Part shown: positions 24,217 to 33,305 of the stretch, piece after piece
Numbering within the stretch: position 1 is the stretch's first letter
How the letters are laid out: each line of letters starts with the position of its first letter
Virus record (IMG/VR): IMGVR_UViG_3300019487_000001
Location: 64,001 to 128,000 of that record
DNA: 64,000 nucleotides
Reading direction: 5' to 3' (one strand)
Source: a virus
Translations under genes and position numbers: made by a program
The notes under the pieces: generated by a model
The model's database searches: none
Told to the model about the DNA's origin: nothing
Seen by the model: the letters and a program-made list of their open reading frames with translations, nothing else

Positions 24217-24247
24217 TTTTGGGGGATCTGTTAAAAATCCCCCAAAA
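24217..24247 (+). terminator. hairpin after the major capsid gene
   Basis: An 11-base perfect stem (TTTTGGGGGAT / ATCCCCCAAAA) with a 9-base loop lies 30 bases after the capsid stop. No U-tract follows, so it may stabilise the upstream mRNA or be a partial terminator rather than a full stop. Confidence 0.6.
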
Positions 24248-24262
24248 TTATAGGAGCTTATT

Positions 24263-24886
24263 ATGACAAGTATTCTACAGCTCAATCCTCGTAAAGGTTT
24301 ACCGTTTTGGTTTGTTGACTCAGAGATACATTTCCCTCTTGGGAAGGCTCGAGAAATCGATCTAGAGAGTTTGTCTGATGGTTATCGCTCTTTAGTAGAA
24401 GAGGCTATTAAGAATGAGACTCTCTTAGATTTGACTCCGAGGCCTGAGTTGTCTGCTGATGCAATAGCCGACATGGTTGAGGTATCTCCGATTGAAGAAG
24501 AATCGATAGGTCTCGATGGTATTCCGCCCATGGCTGTTGTTATTGCTAGGAAGATTCTTGATGGATCTATTGATTCGGTTCATAGAGAGCTCGCGGCAAT
24601 TAATCCTTTGCAACGGATTCCATCCAAGATAGATATTATCAAGGCTTGTATCGCGGTTGAAGAACAATGGAAGAATCGTAAGTCACTTAAGGAGCAGCTA
24701 AGAGAAGAGCTGCGGACTTTGACGGCGGCTAGATTTTCTAAGATGTGTAGTGATATTCAGTCGCTAGTGGACACAATGCATACCGGTATCTCCGACGAAG
24801 TCGAAAAAGAAGTTACGATATCTCCTGTCAACCTAAGTGTTACTGAGGCAAGAGAAATTCAAGAAAAGGATAGTCAATCTTCCTAG
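24263..24886 (+). CDS. hypothetical protein after the capsid gene
   Basis: The 207-residue protein begins after ATAGGAG. The N-terminal 40 residues look like a small beta domain, and the rest is acidic and helical with a Lys/Glu-rich coiled-coil-like stretch (about 130-175). It sits where head-completion or capsid-associated proteins are often found, but no family is recognised. It ends 2 bases before the HNH gene. Confidence 0.5.
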   Translation: MTSILQLNPRKGLPFWFVDSEIHFPLGKAREIDLESLSDGYRSLVEEAIKNETLLDLTPRPELSADAIADMVEVSPIEEESIGLDGIPPMAVVIARKILDGSIDSVHRELAAINPLQRIPSKIDIIKACIAVEEQWKNRKSLKEQLREELRTLTAARFSKMCSDIQSLVDTMHTGISDEVEKEVTISPVNLSVTEAREIQEKDSQSS

Positions 24887-24888
24887 AT

Positions 24889-25410
24889 ATGCGGGCTTGT
24901 ACTAGATGTAATGTTATTAAAGATCTGGGGGATTTCTATAAGAATTCTAGGAATAAATCTGGCATAGATTGCTGGTGCAAATCTTGCCACTCTATTGCGA
25001 ACAAGAAGTACTGCTTGGAGAATCGTGATCGTGTTAACACACGTAAAAGACTTTATGTTCTAAAAAATAAAACACGGATTTCGGCACAGAGAAAAGAATT
25101 TAGAAAAAATAATTCAGAATCTATTGCTGGTCAAAAATTACAATGGTCGTATGGTATATCGATATTAGAATATAACCATTTTCTTAGTTTACAGAATCAT
25201 TGTTGCTGTATTTGCAATATGCACCAGTCTACTTTAAGTCAAAGGCTCGCCGTAGACCATGATCACAAAACGGGCAAGATTCGAGGTTTACTCTGTGGTA
25301 AGTGTAATAAGGGTATCGGATTATTCAAAGATTCGATCGAACTAATGAGAAAAGCTATTAATTATCTAGATAAAAAACAAGAGGGTGAATCTCGAAATGT
25401 CTCAGCCTAA
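24889..25410 (+). CDS. endonuclease VII-like HNH endonuclease (homing type), copy 2
   Basis: The 173-residue protein has an N-terminal zinc ribbon (C4-x2-C7, C30-x2-C33) and a C-terminal endonuclease VII domain. The domain shows Y-G-I-S-x-x-E-Y, C106-x2-C109, V-D123-H124-D125-H126-K-T-G, and R-G-L-L-C-x2-C-N-K-G-I-G. All metal and catalytic positions are kept, so it is probably active. It is clearly AT-richer than the capsid genes upstream. It lies between a capsid-associated gene and the Ig-like gene, overlapping the latter by about 14 bases. Confidence 0.88.
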   Translation: MRACTRCNVIKDLGDFYKNSRNKSGIDCWCKSCHSIANKKYCLENRDRVNTRKRLYVLKNKTRISAQRKEFRKNNSESIAGQKLQWSYGISILEYNHFLSLQNHCCCICNMHQSTLSQRLAVDHDHKTGKIRGLLCGKCNKGIGLFKDSIELMRKAINYLDKKQEGESRNVSA

Positions 25411-26500
25411 CATAGTTGAAGTTTCTCCTGGTGACAACGCAGATGGTGTTATCATCGGAGCTCCAATTATCATATTGTTTGACCGTGAAATCGATACGTT
25501 CTCACTGGAGGGTGGCGGTTTCGTTTTAACTGGACCAGATAATGATCGAATCCAGGGAGCCTTCCTAGGTCTTTGGGATGATCCGAGAACTAAACTTGAT
25601 GATAATGTTCTAGCTTCACCAGGCTATGATGGTATTGTCAAGGGTACATGGAAATTTGAGCGTGTTGATGGTAACGGTAATTCCGGTGCCTATTATGACT
25701 ATACCGGCGGTGGTAATGACTTCCGTCACAAAGCAACATTTACTCCTAACGAAGCTCTGTTTCCGACCACTATTTACACGGCATTCCTTGAGGGAGACGA
25801 GAATCTAGGAGATTCAATTCCGACAGGCGTACGATCTCGCACTGTCTTTGATACGATGAAGGGTGCTAATACTGGCACTGGTGAAGCCGAATATATCGGT
25901 GGTTATACTGGAGACGTTTCGGATACGTTCAACGTTCGTATCGTGCAGTCTGGCGAGGTGGGAGTTGCGGAGTTTGAATGGTATCGTGGCTCTGAGCCAT
26001 TTACTATTCGTGGCCCGATCAAAACATCAACAAAACAGGTCTTTCTAGAAGACGGGGTTTATATTAAGTTTTTTGCGAATGGTCAGTATGCCGTAGACGA
26101 TCTCTTCAACGTAGTAGTCAAGAAGGGCGATCCGGTTTCAGATAATTACAGATGGAAATTTACAACTGGCTCTGGATCCCTCCGAACGGTTCCGACTGTA
26201 CAGTCGGGCAGTGTTTTACCGGGCGGATCATTGTTAGTGCCGGTTACAGCACCGTTACAAGTTGTCAAAATTACTCCGGATCTTAGAGCGACAAACTTAG
26301 ATCCGTTTAAAGACTTTACAAATACAATTGTGGTAGAATTCAATAAGCCAATTGATCCTGCTAGTGTAACCGACGAGTTGATTAAGATATTCTCGGAACC
26401 AGTGAATGGCGATACCACAAACGAGAATATTCTTTATGCCGGTGAATTGAATAAAACGTTCACGGTAAATGGGAAACAGCTGATAATTCAGCTCTCCTAA
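25397..26500 (+). CDS. virion protein with two bacterial Ig-like domains
   Basis: I choose ATG 25397 (AGAGGGTG about 9 bases upstream) over an upstream GTG at 25385, giving 367 residues. Two regions look like SbsA-type (Big_5) Ig-like domains. The first begins about residue 8 with V-E-V-S-P-G-D and I-I-I-L-F-D-R-E-I-D. The second begins about residue 290 with V-K-I-T-P and I-V-V-E-F-N-K-P-I-D. Such domains decorate capsids and tails of many phages and bind cell-surface sugars weakly. The middle (100-270) is beta-rich and unassigned. Confidence 0.65.
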   Translation: MSQPNIVEVSPGDNADGVIIGAPIIILFDREIDTFSLEGGGFVLTGPDNDRIQGAFLGLWDDPRTKLDDNVLASPGYDGIVKGTWKFERVDGNGNSGAYYDYTGGGNDFRHKATFTPNEALFPTTIYTAFLEGDENLGDSIPTGVRSRTVFDTMKGANTGTGEAEYIGGYTGDVSDTFNVRIVQSGEVGVAEFEWYRGSEPFTIRGPIKTSTKQVFLEDGVYIKFFANGQYAVDDLFNVVVKKGDPVSDNYRWKFTTGSGSLRTVPTVQSGSVLPGGSLLVPVTAPLQVVKITPDLRATNLDPFKDFTNTIVVEFNKPIDPASVTDELIKIFSEPVNGDTTNENILYAGELNKTFTVNGKQLIIQLS

Positions 26501-26523
26501 TCAATTATGGAGGTTGGTTGTGT

Positions 26524-28470
26524 ATGGCAAGAAGTCAATTTCATCAAGTACAAACAGGCTCATCGTCCAAGGATGCTTCATATCTTGATGGGTTAACAGT
26601 AGCCCTAGATACAACTGCTGAAACCGCGAATGGTGTGACTCTGATTCCAGCTGAATCTGTAGCGTTCGCAGCGGCTGGTAACGTCGTTACATTCGGAACT
26701 TCTAATCCGCTAGCCCTGGGGGTAATTCCAGGTGACTTTGTTCGTATTGCTGGATCTACATCAGACGATAATGACTGGTTAATTTCAGCGGTTACTGCGA
26801 CCACAGTAACGGTCGTAGGTTCTTTTGCTGCTGCAGATGGCGGTTCTGCCACTGGTCAAGTTATTACCGGTCGAGATTTATTGTCAGATTTGAATTTATT
26901 ACGTAGCCAGGTTCGTAGAATTACTGGTGAACCGAATTGGTACGATGCTCCTACTATTGCAAACAATCCATTTTTTAATACTAAGAAGCTTTTATATGCT
27001 ACCGAAAATAAGACAAACATATCAGTTCCAGCTGCTGGTTTTGCGGATATTTCTACTTTGGGTCTTACGCCATATGCAGACTCATCCGATCCAACGGACG
27101 AGGGTGTTTTAGCGAGTACTACCGCGCCGACCGCTGGTGGTGGATATAAATCTGAAGGTACCCATTGGGTTAGAATTACTGACGCCAGTTCAGGGGAACC
27201 AATTACCGTTAACGGTTTTGAGGTTTACGGTTATATAATTGTAGACGATTTTGACACTCCGACTACTGAAGAAGTTCACTTTGTTTATTTTGACGAGGTC
27301 GCGGATGCGGAAGTTCTGGTTACCAACCTGAGTACCCAACAAGCCGGTTCGTCTACTAATTTCGAAATTACCTATGTTTCAAGAACAAGCTTAGCAAATA
27401 TTCCTGAGGATTTTGGTCTTTTTCCAACTCATCTCGAGATGCCCATCGACGTATCGGTTTCTTTACAGAGTGCATACATTGGTGGCAATACGATACAGTT
27501 ATCGGATACCGAGGGCGATCTGATCGTGGAAACGGATGATACTGGTTCTGTAGCCAATATTATTTTCCGTAAAGATGGTGCCGTAGATAATTTCTTTGCT
27601 ACCGATACTACTGCTAACCAGGTTGAGCTTGGTGCAGCAACGATCAGTGTCCAGTTACTTGGCAATACCGTTGTAACTACAGGCAACACTTTCAGTGTAA
27701 TCAATGGTCAGTCCACCTTCGGTGGTAACGTTGATGCCAACTCCGGTCTAGATGTAAGTGGTATTACCAATCTGGGCGATGGGGGCGTAACCAACTACGC
27801 ACGCTTTACTGCAGCCGGAGATCTTTCTTTTGTTGGTACGGCTGATTCGATCACGAAATCTGACGGTACCTTAGCCCTTGCAGTATCTGGTGGTACAAAT
27901 GATTTAGATATTGACTCTGGACGAAACGTACTGATCGATGCAGTTTCGGCTTTTAGTATCGATGGTGCAGCTGCTTCTAATGTCAGCGTCACTGGTGCTA
28001 ACTTGACTTTGTCTACTATAACATCGGGCAACGTTGCTCTTTCGGCAGCTGGCCTGTTAACCTTTAATGACTCATTCTGGGCTGGTGGTGGCGGTACTCC
28101 AGATCCATTACCTTTCGCGGATGCTGGTAATACGAACTTTATTGCTGATTTTACCACGGATCCTGTTTCGCTCATTGATGCCATTAACCAGGCTCGCTCA
28201 GCTGTATCTAACCATTTTAATCAAGCTGATTCGATACCGGGTGGTACAATAGCTAATGCGAACGTAACGATTCCTGGCGGGTTCTCATATATAGATGCTA
28301 CGGATTTTGTGGAAAATTTTGTGTTTTTTGTTAATGGCCAGAAGATGCGCAATGGTGCTAATGCTGCGGCCAACTTTGATTGTTACCCAGGAACAACTTT
28401 GACAACTGTACGTTTCGAATTTAGAATTCAACCTAATGACACACTGAGTGTATTTAAGTTTACACCATAA
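26524..28470 (+). CDS. large beta-rich fibre/appendage protein
   Basis: The start is set at ATG 26524, 10 bases after GGAGG; a TTG six bases earlier is possible. The 648-residue product is rich in Ala, Thr, Gly, Asp and Val. In its second half (about 320-540) it has many short strand-turn repeats of the T-G-N-T-F / S-G-G-T-N kind, typical of phage fibre shafts with stacked beta repeats. A short Gly/Pro hinge and a compact C-terminal domain (about 565-648) follow. Likely a trimeric fibre; receptor unknown. Confidence 0.6.
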   Translation: MARSQFHQVQTGSSSKDASYLDGLTVALDTTAETANGVTLIPAESVAFAAAGNVVTFGTSNPLALGVIPGDFVRIAGSTSDDNDWLISAVTATTVTVVGSFAAADGGSATGQVITGRDLLSDLNLLRSQVRRITGEPNWYDAPTIANNPFFNTKKLLYATENKTNISVPAAGFADISTLGLTPYADSSDPTDEGVLASTTAPTAGGGYKSEGTHWVRITDASSGEPITVNGFEVYGYIIVDDFDTPTTEEVHFVYFDEVADAEVLVTNLSTQQAGSSTNFEITYVSRTSLANIPEDFGLFPTHLEMPIDVSVSLQSAYIGGNTIQLSDTEGDLIVETDDTGSVANIIFRKDGAVDNFFATDTTANQVELGAATISVQLLGNTVVTTGNTFSVINGQSTFGGNVDANSGLDVSGITNLGDGGVTNYARFTAAGDLSFVGTADSITKSDGTLALAVSGGTNDLDIDSGRNVLIDAVSAFSIDGAAASNVSVTGANLTLSTITSGNVALSAAGLLTFNDSFWAGGGGTPDPLPFADAGNTNFIADFTTDPVSLIDAINQARSAVSNHFNQADSIPGGTIANANVTIPGGFSYIDATDFVENFVFFVNGQKMRNGANAAANFDCYPGTTLTTVRFEFRIQPNDTLSVFKFTP

Positions 28471-28488
28471 TTTTTATAGGAGTTAACC

Positions 28489-28869
28489 ATGTTTGACAAA
28501 GATGCTGGTTCGGATGCTTATAAGGATTTAGAACAAAAAGGTCTTCGAGAATTGCTACATTCTACGCTCGACCCCATTGCCGATAAAGCTATGGATGCCA
28601 AAGAAAAGGCTAGTGGTCGAATGGAAGGCCTAATGCAGGCCATTGAGGTAATTAAGAATGCGGCTTTTCTTGCAGGGCGTGCGACAGGTCAGGCAGAAGT
28701 TCTCGAACAGATGACTAAAGATATTCGAAACCGACTTGCCGCCATTGACGATAAATACAAGAAGGCGGAACAAGGAGAAAAGTCAGATGGGGCTTTGGAA
28801 CAAGTTAAAGAATCTGATCAAAAAACCAGTCGAAGTCGTCCAGGTCGCAGAAAGACCGGTTCTCCCTAG
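28489..28869 (+). CDS. small coiled-coil protein
   Basis: The 126-residue protein starts after ATAGGAG. It is almost wholly helical and charged with Ala/Lys/Glu/Leu heptads (residues 15-95), and has a Ser/Arg/Lys-rich tail. The last 83 bases overlap the next gene in another frame. It may be an assembly factor for the fibre encoded upstream. No family is recognised. Confidence 0.55.
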   Translation: MFDKDAGSDAYKDLEQKGLRELLHSTLDPIADKAMDAKEKASGRMEGLMQAIEVIKNAAFLAGRATGQAEVLEQMTKDIRNRLAAIDDKYKKAEQGEKSDGALEQVKESDQKTSRSRPGRRKTGSP

Positions 28870-28969
28870 GCCGAATTTCCCTGTCTTAAAAGACAAGGAT
28901 TCTATGACTGCTTCGCAGATACGTGTTTGGACACGGAAGCAATACTTAAAGGATAAGCGCCGTGGCTAG
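28787..28969 (+). CDS. small basic protein overlapping its neighbours
   Basis: Best start is ATG 28787, with AAGGAG about 9 bases upstream, giving 60 residues. It is basic and Pro-containing, with a helix at each end. It overlaps the coiled-coil gene by 83 bases in a different frame and the next gene by 8. Strong spacing of the ribosome-binding site supports it. No function can be assigned. Confidence 0.45.
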   Translation: MGLWNKLKNLIKKPVEVVQVAERPVLPRPNFPVLKDKDSMTASQIRVWTRKQYLKDKRRG

Positions 28970-29687
28970 AACTCAATATAACGAAGGTCAGATACGCGAC
29001 GCAGCGGTTGTTGAGGAGATCGAATTACTGTCAGATGGTACTGACAGTATGACGGGTCCTTTCAGTATTACGGCTGTGAACGGAACTTCTGAACAGATTA
29101 CTGTGAGCTCGGGTTTTTTTGTTATTGATCGTGTTGCGCCTGGTGATAAAGTTATTATAGCGGGTGGTACAGTTAACGATGGTACATATACTGTTGCTAC
29201 CGTGGTTGATGATGACAATATTACGACTGTAGAGAACCTAGCCAATGCCGGGGCCGGTGGTACTTGTGAAATATTTTTTCCCCCTGGTTCTGAAAAGGTT
29301 GGGGTAGAAGATCCGGGCGTGGGGTATACCCACTCTGGGACTTATCAGACCCTACAGGATCATATTTCCGATGCAGTAGCACATGCTGGTGGAGGGGCAC
29401 TAACACCCTCGTCACATAGAACGCTCGACCAATTAGTTCATGATATTGCCGAAGATGCATTTACGGAAATTGCATACACAGGGAATAAAGTTATTAGAGA
29501 GACCATATGGACTGATAATACTATGGTGCTCAAAATTAGAGAGACACTTATCACCTATACGGGCAACAAGGTCGATGACGAGACTATAACTCAGTATGAC
29601 GGTGTGGGTTCTCCGGTAGAGGTTTTGACAAAGAGTTATAATTATTCGGGGAATAAGATTGTAAGTATTGACGAGGTGTTAACGTAA
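28962..29687 (+). CDS. beta-repeat virion protein
   Basis: Starts at GTG and encodes 241 residues. The first 100 residues form a small beta domain of the kind repeated in phage virion proteins (V-x-P-G-D-K-V-I-I-A-G-G-T-V-N-D-G-T-Y). The C-terminal 75 residues hold three copies of a Y-(T/S)-G-N-K-(V/I) repeat about 30 residues apart. It overlaps the next gene by one base. Likely a structural accessory to the fibres encoded nearby. Confidence 0.55.
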   Translation: MARTQYNEGQIRDAAVVEEIELLSDGTDSMTGPFSITAVNGTSEQITVSSGFFVIDRVAPGDKVIIAGGTVNDGTYTVATVVDDDNITTVENLANAGAGGTCEIFFPPGSEKVGVEDPGVGYTHSGTYQTLQDHISDAVAHAGGGALTPSSHRTLDQLVHDIAEDAFTEIAYTGNKVIRETIWTDNTMVLKIRETLITYTGNKVDDETITQYDGVGSPVEVLTKSYNYSGNKIVSIDEVLT

Positions 29688-30367
29688 TGCCAATAGCTAT
29701 ACCCCCTATAGTTCCTACCATAGAAAATGAAGATAATTCTATTGCCGCTGGTGCTACGGAAGTACACACTCAAATTTCCCTTCCGTATATTTTTAATGGA
29801 ACTTTGTGGGTTAGGCAACAAGGAACGGCAGATGGGAAAACAAAGGTTGCCAGTTTTTCAGAAGCTTTAACTAGGTATAGCATAGGTATTCCTATTTATC
29901 ATTCGGGCGCAGTGGCAGTTAATTCGACAATTTTTGCTATGCGCAATCCGCTTGCGGCTACAAAATCGGTTTACATAGAGGAAATCTTTTTGACATTTGG
30001 ATTCGACGCAGCTACGCCTTTGATTAGAACATCCGTGGGTTATTATCTTGTGAGATTCTCGGCGGCTACCCCTACCGGTGGACTTGCTTTAACGCCCGAG
30101 AAGCTTGATTCGTCGGATGCTGCTACGTCGATAACTGATGCAAGAGTCCTATCAACTGGTACTGGCCTTACAACTGCTGGGGTTACCTTTAGTACCGCCG
30201 TAATTAGTTACCTAGGTTTACCAGCTGTTAGTGGTGCTGTCGAAAGTTTTAAATTTGCCGGAGCTGCGATCAAGCTTGCACCCGGAGAGGGTTTTGCTAT
30301 CCGCTTAGCGGCAGCCTCTATTGCTGGCCAATCATTGAGTGGCAATATGTATTGGAGCGAAAGATAA
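29687..30367 (+). CDS. beta-rich virion protein
   Basis: The 226-residue product is a compact beta domain with little Lys and much Ala, Thr, Ser and Gly. Its central and C-terminal part (about 75-220) resembles the C-terminal 170 residues of the next protein (30367). Both have a strand run ending in E-I-F / R-K-I-I-F, then A-A-T-P/A-S-G-A, then G-x-T-x-T-A-G, and finally L-A-P-G-E-G or L-A-A-G-Q-G followed by strand residues. The shared domain suggests a common attachment or trimerisation role. Confidence 0.5.
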   Translation: MPIAIPPIVPTIENEDNSIAAGATEVHTQISLPYIFNGTLWVRQQGTADGKTKVASFSEALTRYSIGIPIYHSGAVAVNSTIFAMRNPLAATKSVYIEEIFLTFGFDAATPLIRTSVGYYLVRFSAATPTGGLALTPEKLDSSDAATSITDARVLSTGTGLTTAGVTFSTAVISYLGLPAVSGAVESFKFAGAAIKLAPGEGFAIRLAAASIAGQSLSGNMYWSER

Positions 30368-32289
30368 TGAATAGCAATACTAGAGGCGTAAGTTGGTCAT
30401 ATTTTAAGAGTCTTATCGACGCCGGAGCCATGCAATGGCAGTGGTCAGAGGGAACCCTACCGGATAATTCCTTCGGACTTTATATTTTATATGGAAATTA
30501 TGGTTCCATAGCCCTTGAAGCTCAGATAGTAAAAAATAGTAGTGCCGAACACTTAGATTTTGAAAATAATTATAAAAATTCTTATTTTCTAAGAGTTAAT
30601 CCAGTTCCAGATGTTGGCGGCAGTGCTGTTTTAGATGCTCTTAACGAAGAAATAGTGCTTGCTGTTAACGGCCAATCTAGCGTGTCTTTCGAGATAGTGG
30701 GCACGTTGACTGGTACCTTGTCTTTAACTGCCTCTGTAGATCAGGGTTTAACATGGATTGCCGTACCTGCATTCCAATTGAATCCGGGGGCTACAGTAAA
30801 TTCTATAGCGGGTCCGTTTCCAAATATATTAGTTTTAGGTGCCGGTGGCTTTAGTCATGTTCGATTAAGAATGACTGCTTTTACTTCTGGTTCCGTAGCT
30901 GTTTCCTGGCGCTACAGTATTGGTACCAATATGTATCATGTATTTAGTGGGGCTGCGCAAGCCTTTAAAGCTTGGGCAGAATTACATGACGGCTCCGGGA
31001 ATGCTATTACTTCTACGGTCAATGGAGCTAAGCGACAACTAGATGTAACTCCGGCAATGCTAATAGATCGTTCTGGTAGTGGTACTATTACAACCCTGAA
31101 TGGAACGGTTACAGCTAATACCCAGGGCTGTGCTTCTATTATATTCAATGTGCTAGGAACCTGGGTTGCAACCATCGGTGTCGAGGGAACTGTAGATGGT
31201 ACTAACTGGTTTTCAGTAATTGGACTAGATCAATCTCAAGCGGTATTTGCTTCTTTTTCGGGTACTAATACGCGTGTTTATGTGAACTGTGCGGGGTTTT
31301 CACAGATCAGATTAAATGCAACTGCTTTTACTTCTGGCACAGTGAACGTTGCTTGGAATGCAAACGGATCTGCTCCTGCGGTATTCCAGGTTTGGAATAC
31401 AAATGCAGCAAGCTTAAAAGTTCAAGCAAGGCTACAAGACAGTTTAGCCAATAATATTACCACGCAAGCAAATGGTTCTCAGCGAGCTATGGATGTGGGA
31501 GTCAATGTTGCTGGTGTGCAGGTTGATCCGAGATCGATTAGAGCCCTAACTGCTTCAGACGTGGTTACAGTTTCCCAACCGACCGCCTCTGCACTGAACG
31601 CCCAAGTAGTAGGAGAAATTGCTAGTGATGCTGCGGATTCTGGGAACCCAATAAAAATTGGATATAAGGCAGAAAGTGGATTTCCAGCAGCGGTAGCTGA
31701 TAGTGATCGAGTAGATGGAAATGCAGACTTATTTGGACGAGCTAGGGTTGTTGTCCATCCAGATGATAAGCAACGATTAGGTGTTTATTATTATTCGACG
31801 GGAACTCTACTTGTTCAAGCAGCAGCTGATGGTGCTCTTGTCGGTAGATGTTGGTTAATTAATCCTGTAGGATCTGCTGTGACTGTACGTATTAGAAAGA
31901 TTATTTTCACTTGCCAGGTTGGTTCAACAATGGTAACAGCCACAAGTCCCCGTATTATTGTTCAAAGAGTTACATTTACAGGTACCGCATCCGGGGCAAC
32001 TGTAGCCCCAGCATTACGTAGATCAACAGATGCGGCCAATGTGGGTTCTTTAAGGACAGCCAGCACGGGTATGACTTTGACAGCGGGAGCTACAGTGCAT
32101 GAATTCTTACCAGTAGCATCGCAAACGGCAATTGGATGTACGGCAGCTGGTAGACAAGAAATGGATGCATTTTTGGAAGACTATATTGAACTAGCTGCAG
32201 GTCAAGGGTTGGTTATTAGACAGCCTGACGCCGGAACTACCGCAGATACTCGGCGTTTTGTCATTAGTATTATTGCTGAGGAATTTTAA
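30367..32289 (+). CDS. large modular fibre-like protein
   Basis: ATG 30367 overlaps the previous stop (TAATG), and GGAG about 9 bases upstream supports it over a TTG at 30352. The 640-residue protein has an N-terminal module (8-71). Two repeats of a beta domain (about 96-183 and 241-335) follow, each with D-x-G-x-x-W and G-F-S-x-x-R-L-x-x-T-A-F-T-S-G. A C-terminal domain shared with the protein at 29687 closes it. The N-terminal module recurs in the next gene. Probably a host-binding or decoration fibre. Confidence 0.6.
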   Translation: MNSNTRGVSWSYFKSLIDAGAMQWQWSEGTLPDNSFGLYILYGNYGSIALEAQIVKNSSAEHLDFENNYKNSYFLRVNPVPDVGGSAVLDALNEEIVLAVNGQSSVSFEIVGTLTGTLSLTASVDQGLTWIAVPAFQLNPGATVNSIAGPFPNILVLGAGGFSHVRLRMTAFTSGSVAVSWRYSIGTNMYHVFSGAAQAFKAWAELHDGSGNAITSTVNGAKRQLDVTPAMLIDRSGSGTITTLNGTVTANTQGCASIIFNVLGTWVATIGVEGTVDGTNWFSVIGLDQSQAVFASFSGTNTRVYVNCAGFSQIRLNATAFTSGTVNVAWNANGSAPAVFQVWNTNAASLKVQARLQDSLANNITTQANGSQRAMDVGVNVAGVQVDPRSIRALTASDVVTVSQPTASALNAQVVGEIASDAADSGNPIKIGYKAESGFPAAVADSDRVDGNADLFGRARVVVHPDDKQRLGVYYYSTGTLLVQAAADGALVGRCWLINPVGSAVTVRIRKIIFTCQVGSTMVTATSPRIIVQRVTFTGTASGATVAPALRRSTDAANVGSLRTASTGMTLTAGATVHEFLPVASQTAIGCTAAGRQEMDAFLEDYIELAAGQGLVIRQPDAGTTADTRRFVISIIAEEF

Positions 32290-32291
32290 TT

Positions 32292-33305
32292 ATGCAAATC
32301 AATAAAACCTGGGCTGAATTTAAATCTACGATTTCTACAAAAAAGATTCAATGGATTTATGAAGAATCTGATGATGCTTATTTTTTATATGGAGTTCTAG
32401 GACCATTTAATTATTACGCCAGTGTTCCCAAGGATGCTGGTGAGGATTGTATGGATTTTGAAACAAACTATAAGAATAAAACACGTACTGCAATTCAACC
32501 TATTTCTAAGGATGGTTTTTCGATTCTTACTGAGCGTAAAAGTTTTAAAGATTCGAGCCGATCTTTTGTTACACCAGATTTCTCGGACAAGTCGACTTGG
32601 TACTATGATGCCGCACGCATAACTGATGAGGTCGGTTTTACTTCTGATAATACAGCGTATATTTTTGGTGCAGACAAAGTAGTAATTGATTTATCTAGGA
32701 TTTCAGATCGTAACGATTGGCAAAGCCGTAAAATAATTGTTAAGAAAAATGATATCGTTATAACTGCTGGTTTTACAATCAGCCTAAATGAGTCTTCTCC
32801 GCAGCAATCTAGTATTATTTTTGATAACACCAATGATTCGGAAGATGTAATAAAGGTTACATATAGCTATGCTCAAACTAGCAAATTTGAGTTGACTCCA
32901 GCGGCAGGCAAAAAGATTTCCTTTGCTTACGTGGAGACTCAGTTTACCGTTGGTACAATTCTTACAGATATTCTAAGATTTGAACTTGTTTTGAATAATC
33001 CTAATACGGGGAACGCCGATTACGTGGCAGGGTTTTACGAGTATTGCAGTGCTAAAGACTACATGAATAAGGGTAATCACGGGGCGGTTGTGAGTCCGTT
33101 CGGTGAGTTGACGAAAGATGTTATAGTTCTTCCTTGGGATTATCAATCTGGATATACTTTAAAACCAGTTGGAGATGCTACGACTAATCCTGCAAGTGGT
33201 GAGTTCAATAAGATCAGAATTTATCTTAAGCAGGATCTTCCTTATACTGAATGTGAACTTGCAACTGGAACCTTTTACTGTTTTATAGAGGATCTAAATG
33301 TCTAA
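32292..33305 (+). CDS. modular virion protein sharing an N-terminal module with its neighbour
   Basis: The 337-residue protein begins with a module (about 6-62) like that of the preceding gene: W-x-x-F-K-S-x-I, Q-W-x-x-x-E, L-Y-G-x-x-G, and D-F-E-x-N-Y-K-N. The rest is beta-rich and different. A shared N-terminal module with distinct C-terminal parts is the usual sign of fibres or tips that dock on the same virion site. It overlaps the patatin gene by 8 bases. Confidence 0.55.
   Translation: MQINKTWAEFKSTISTKKIQWIYEESDDAYFLYGVLGPFNYYASVPKDAGEDCMDFETNYKNKTRTAIQPISKDGFSILTERKSFKDSSRSFVTPDFSDKSTWYYDAARITDEVGFTSDNTAYIFGADKVVIDLSRISDRNDWQSRKIIVKKNDIVITAGFTISLNESSPQQSSIIFDNTNDSEDVIKVTYSYAQTSKFELTPAAGKKISFAYVETQFTVGTILTDILRFELVLNNPNTGNADYVAGFYEYCSAKDYMNKGNHGAVVSPFGELTKDVIVLPWDYQSGYTLKPVGDATTNPASGEFNKIRIYLKQDLPYTECELATGTFYCFIEDLNV

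Noticed and set aside
25385-25396. GTG 25385 as the start of the Ig-like protein
   Set aside because: ATG 25397 has AGAGGGTG at good spacing, whereas the GTG lies inside that ribosome-binding site.
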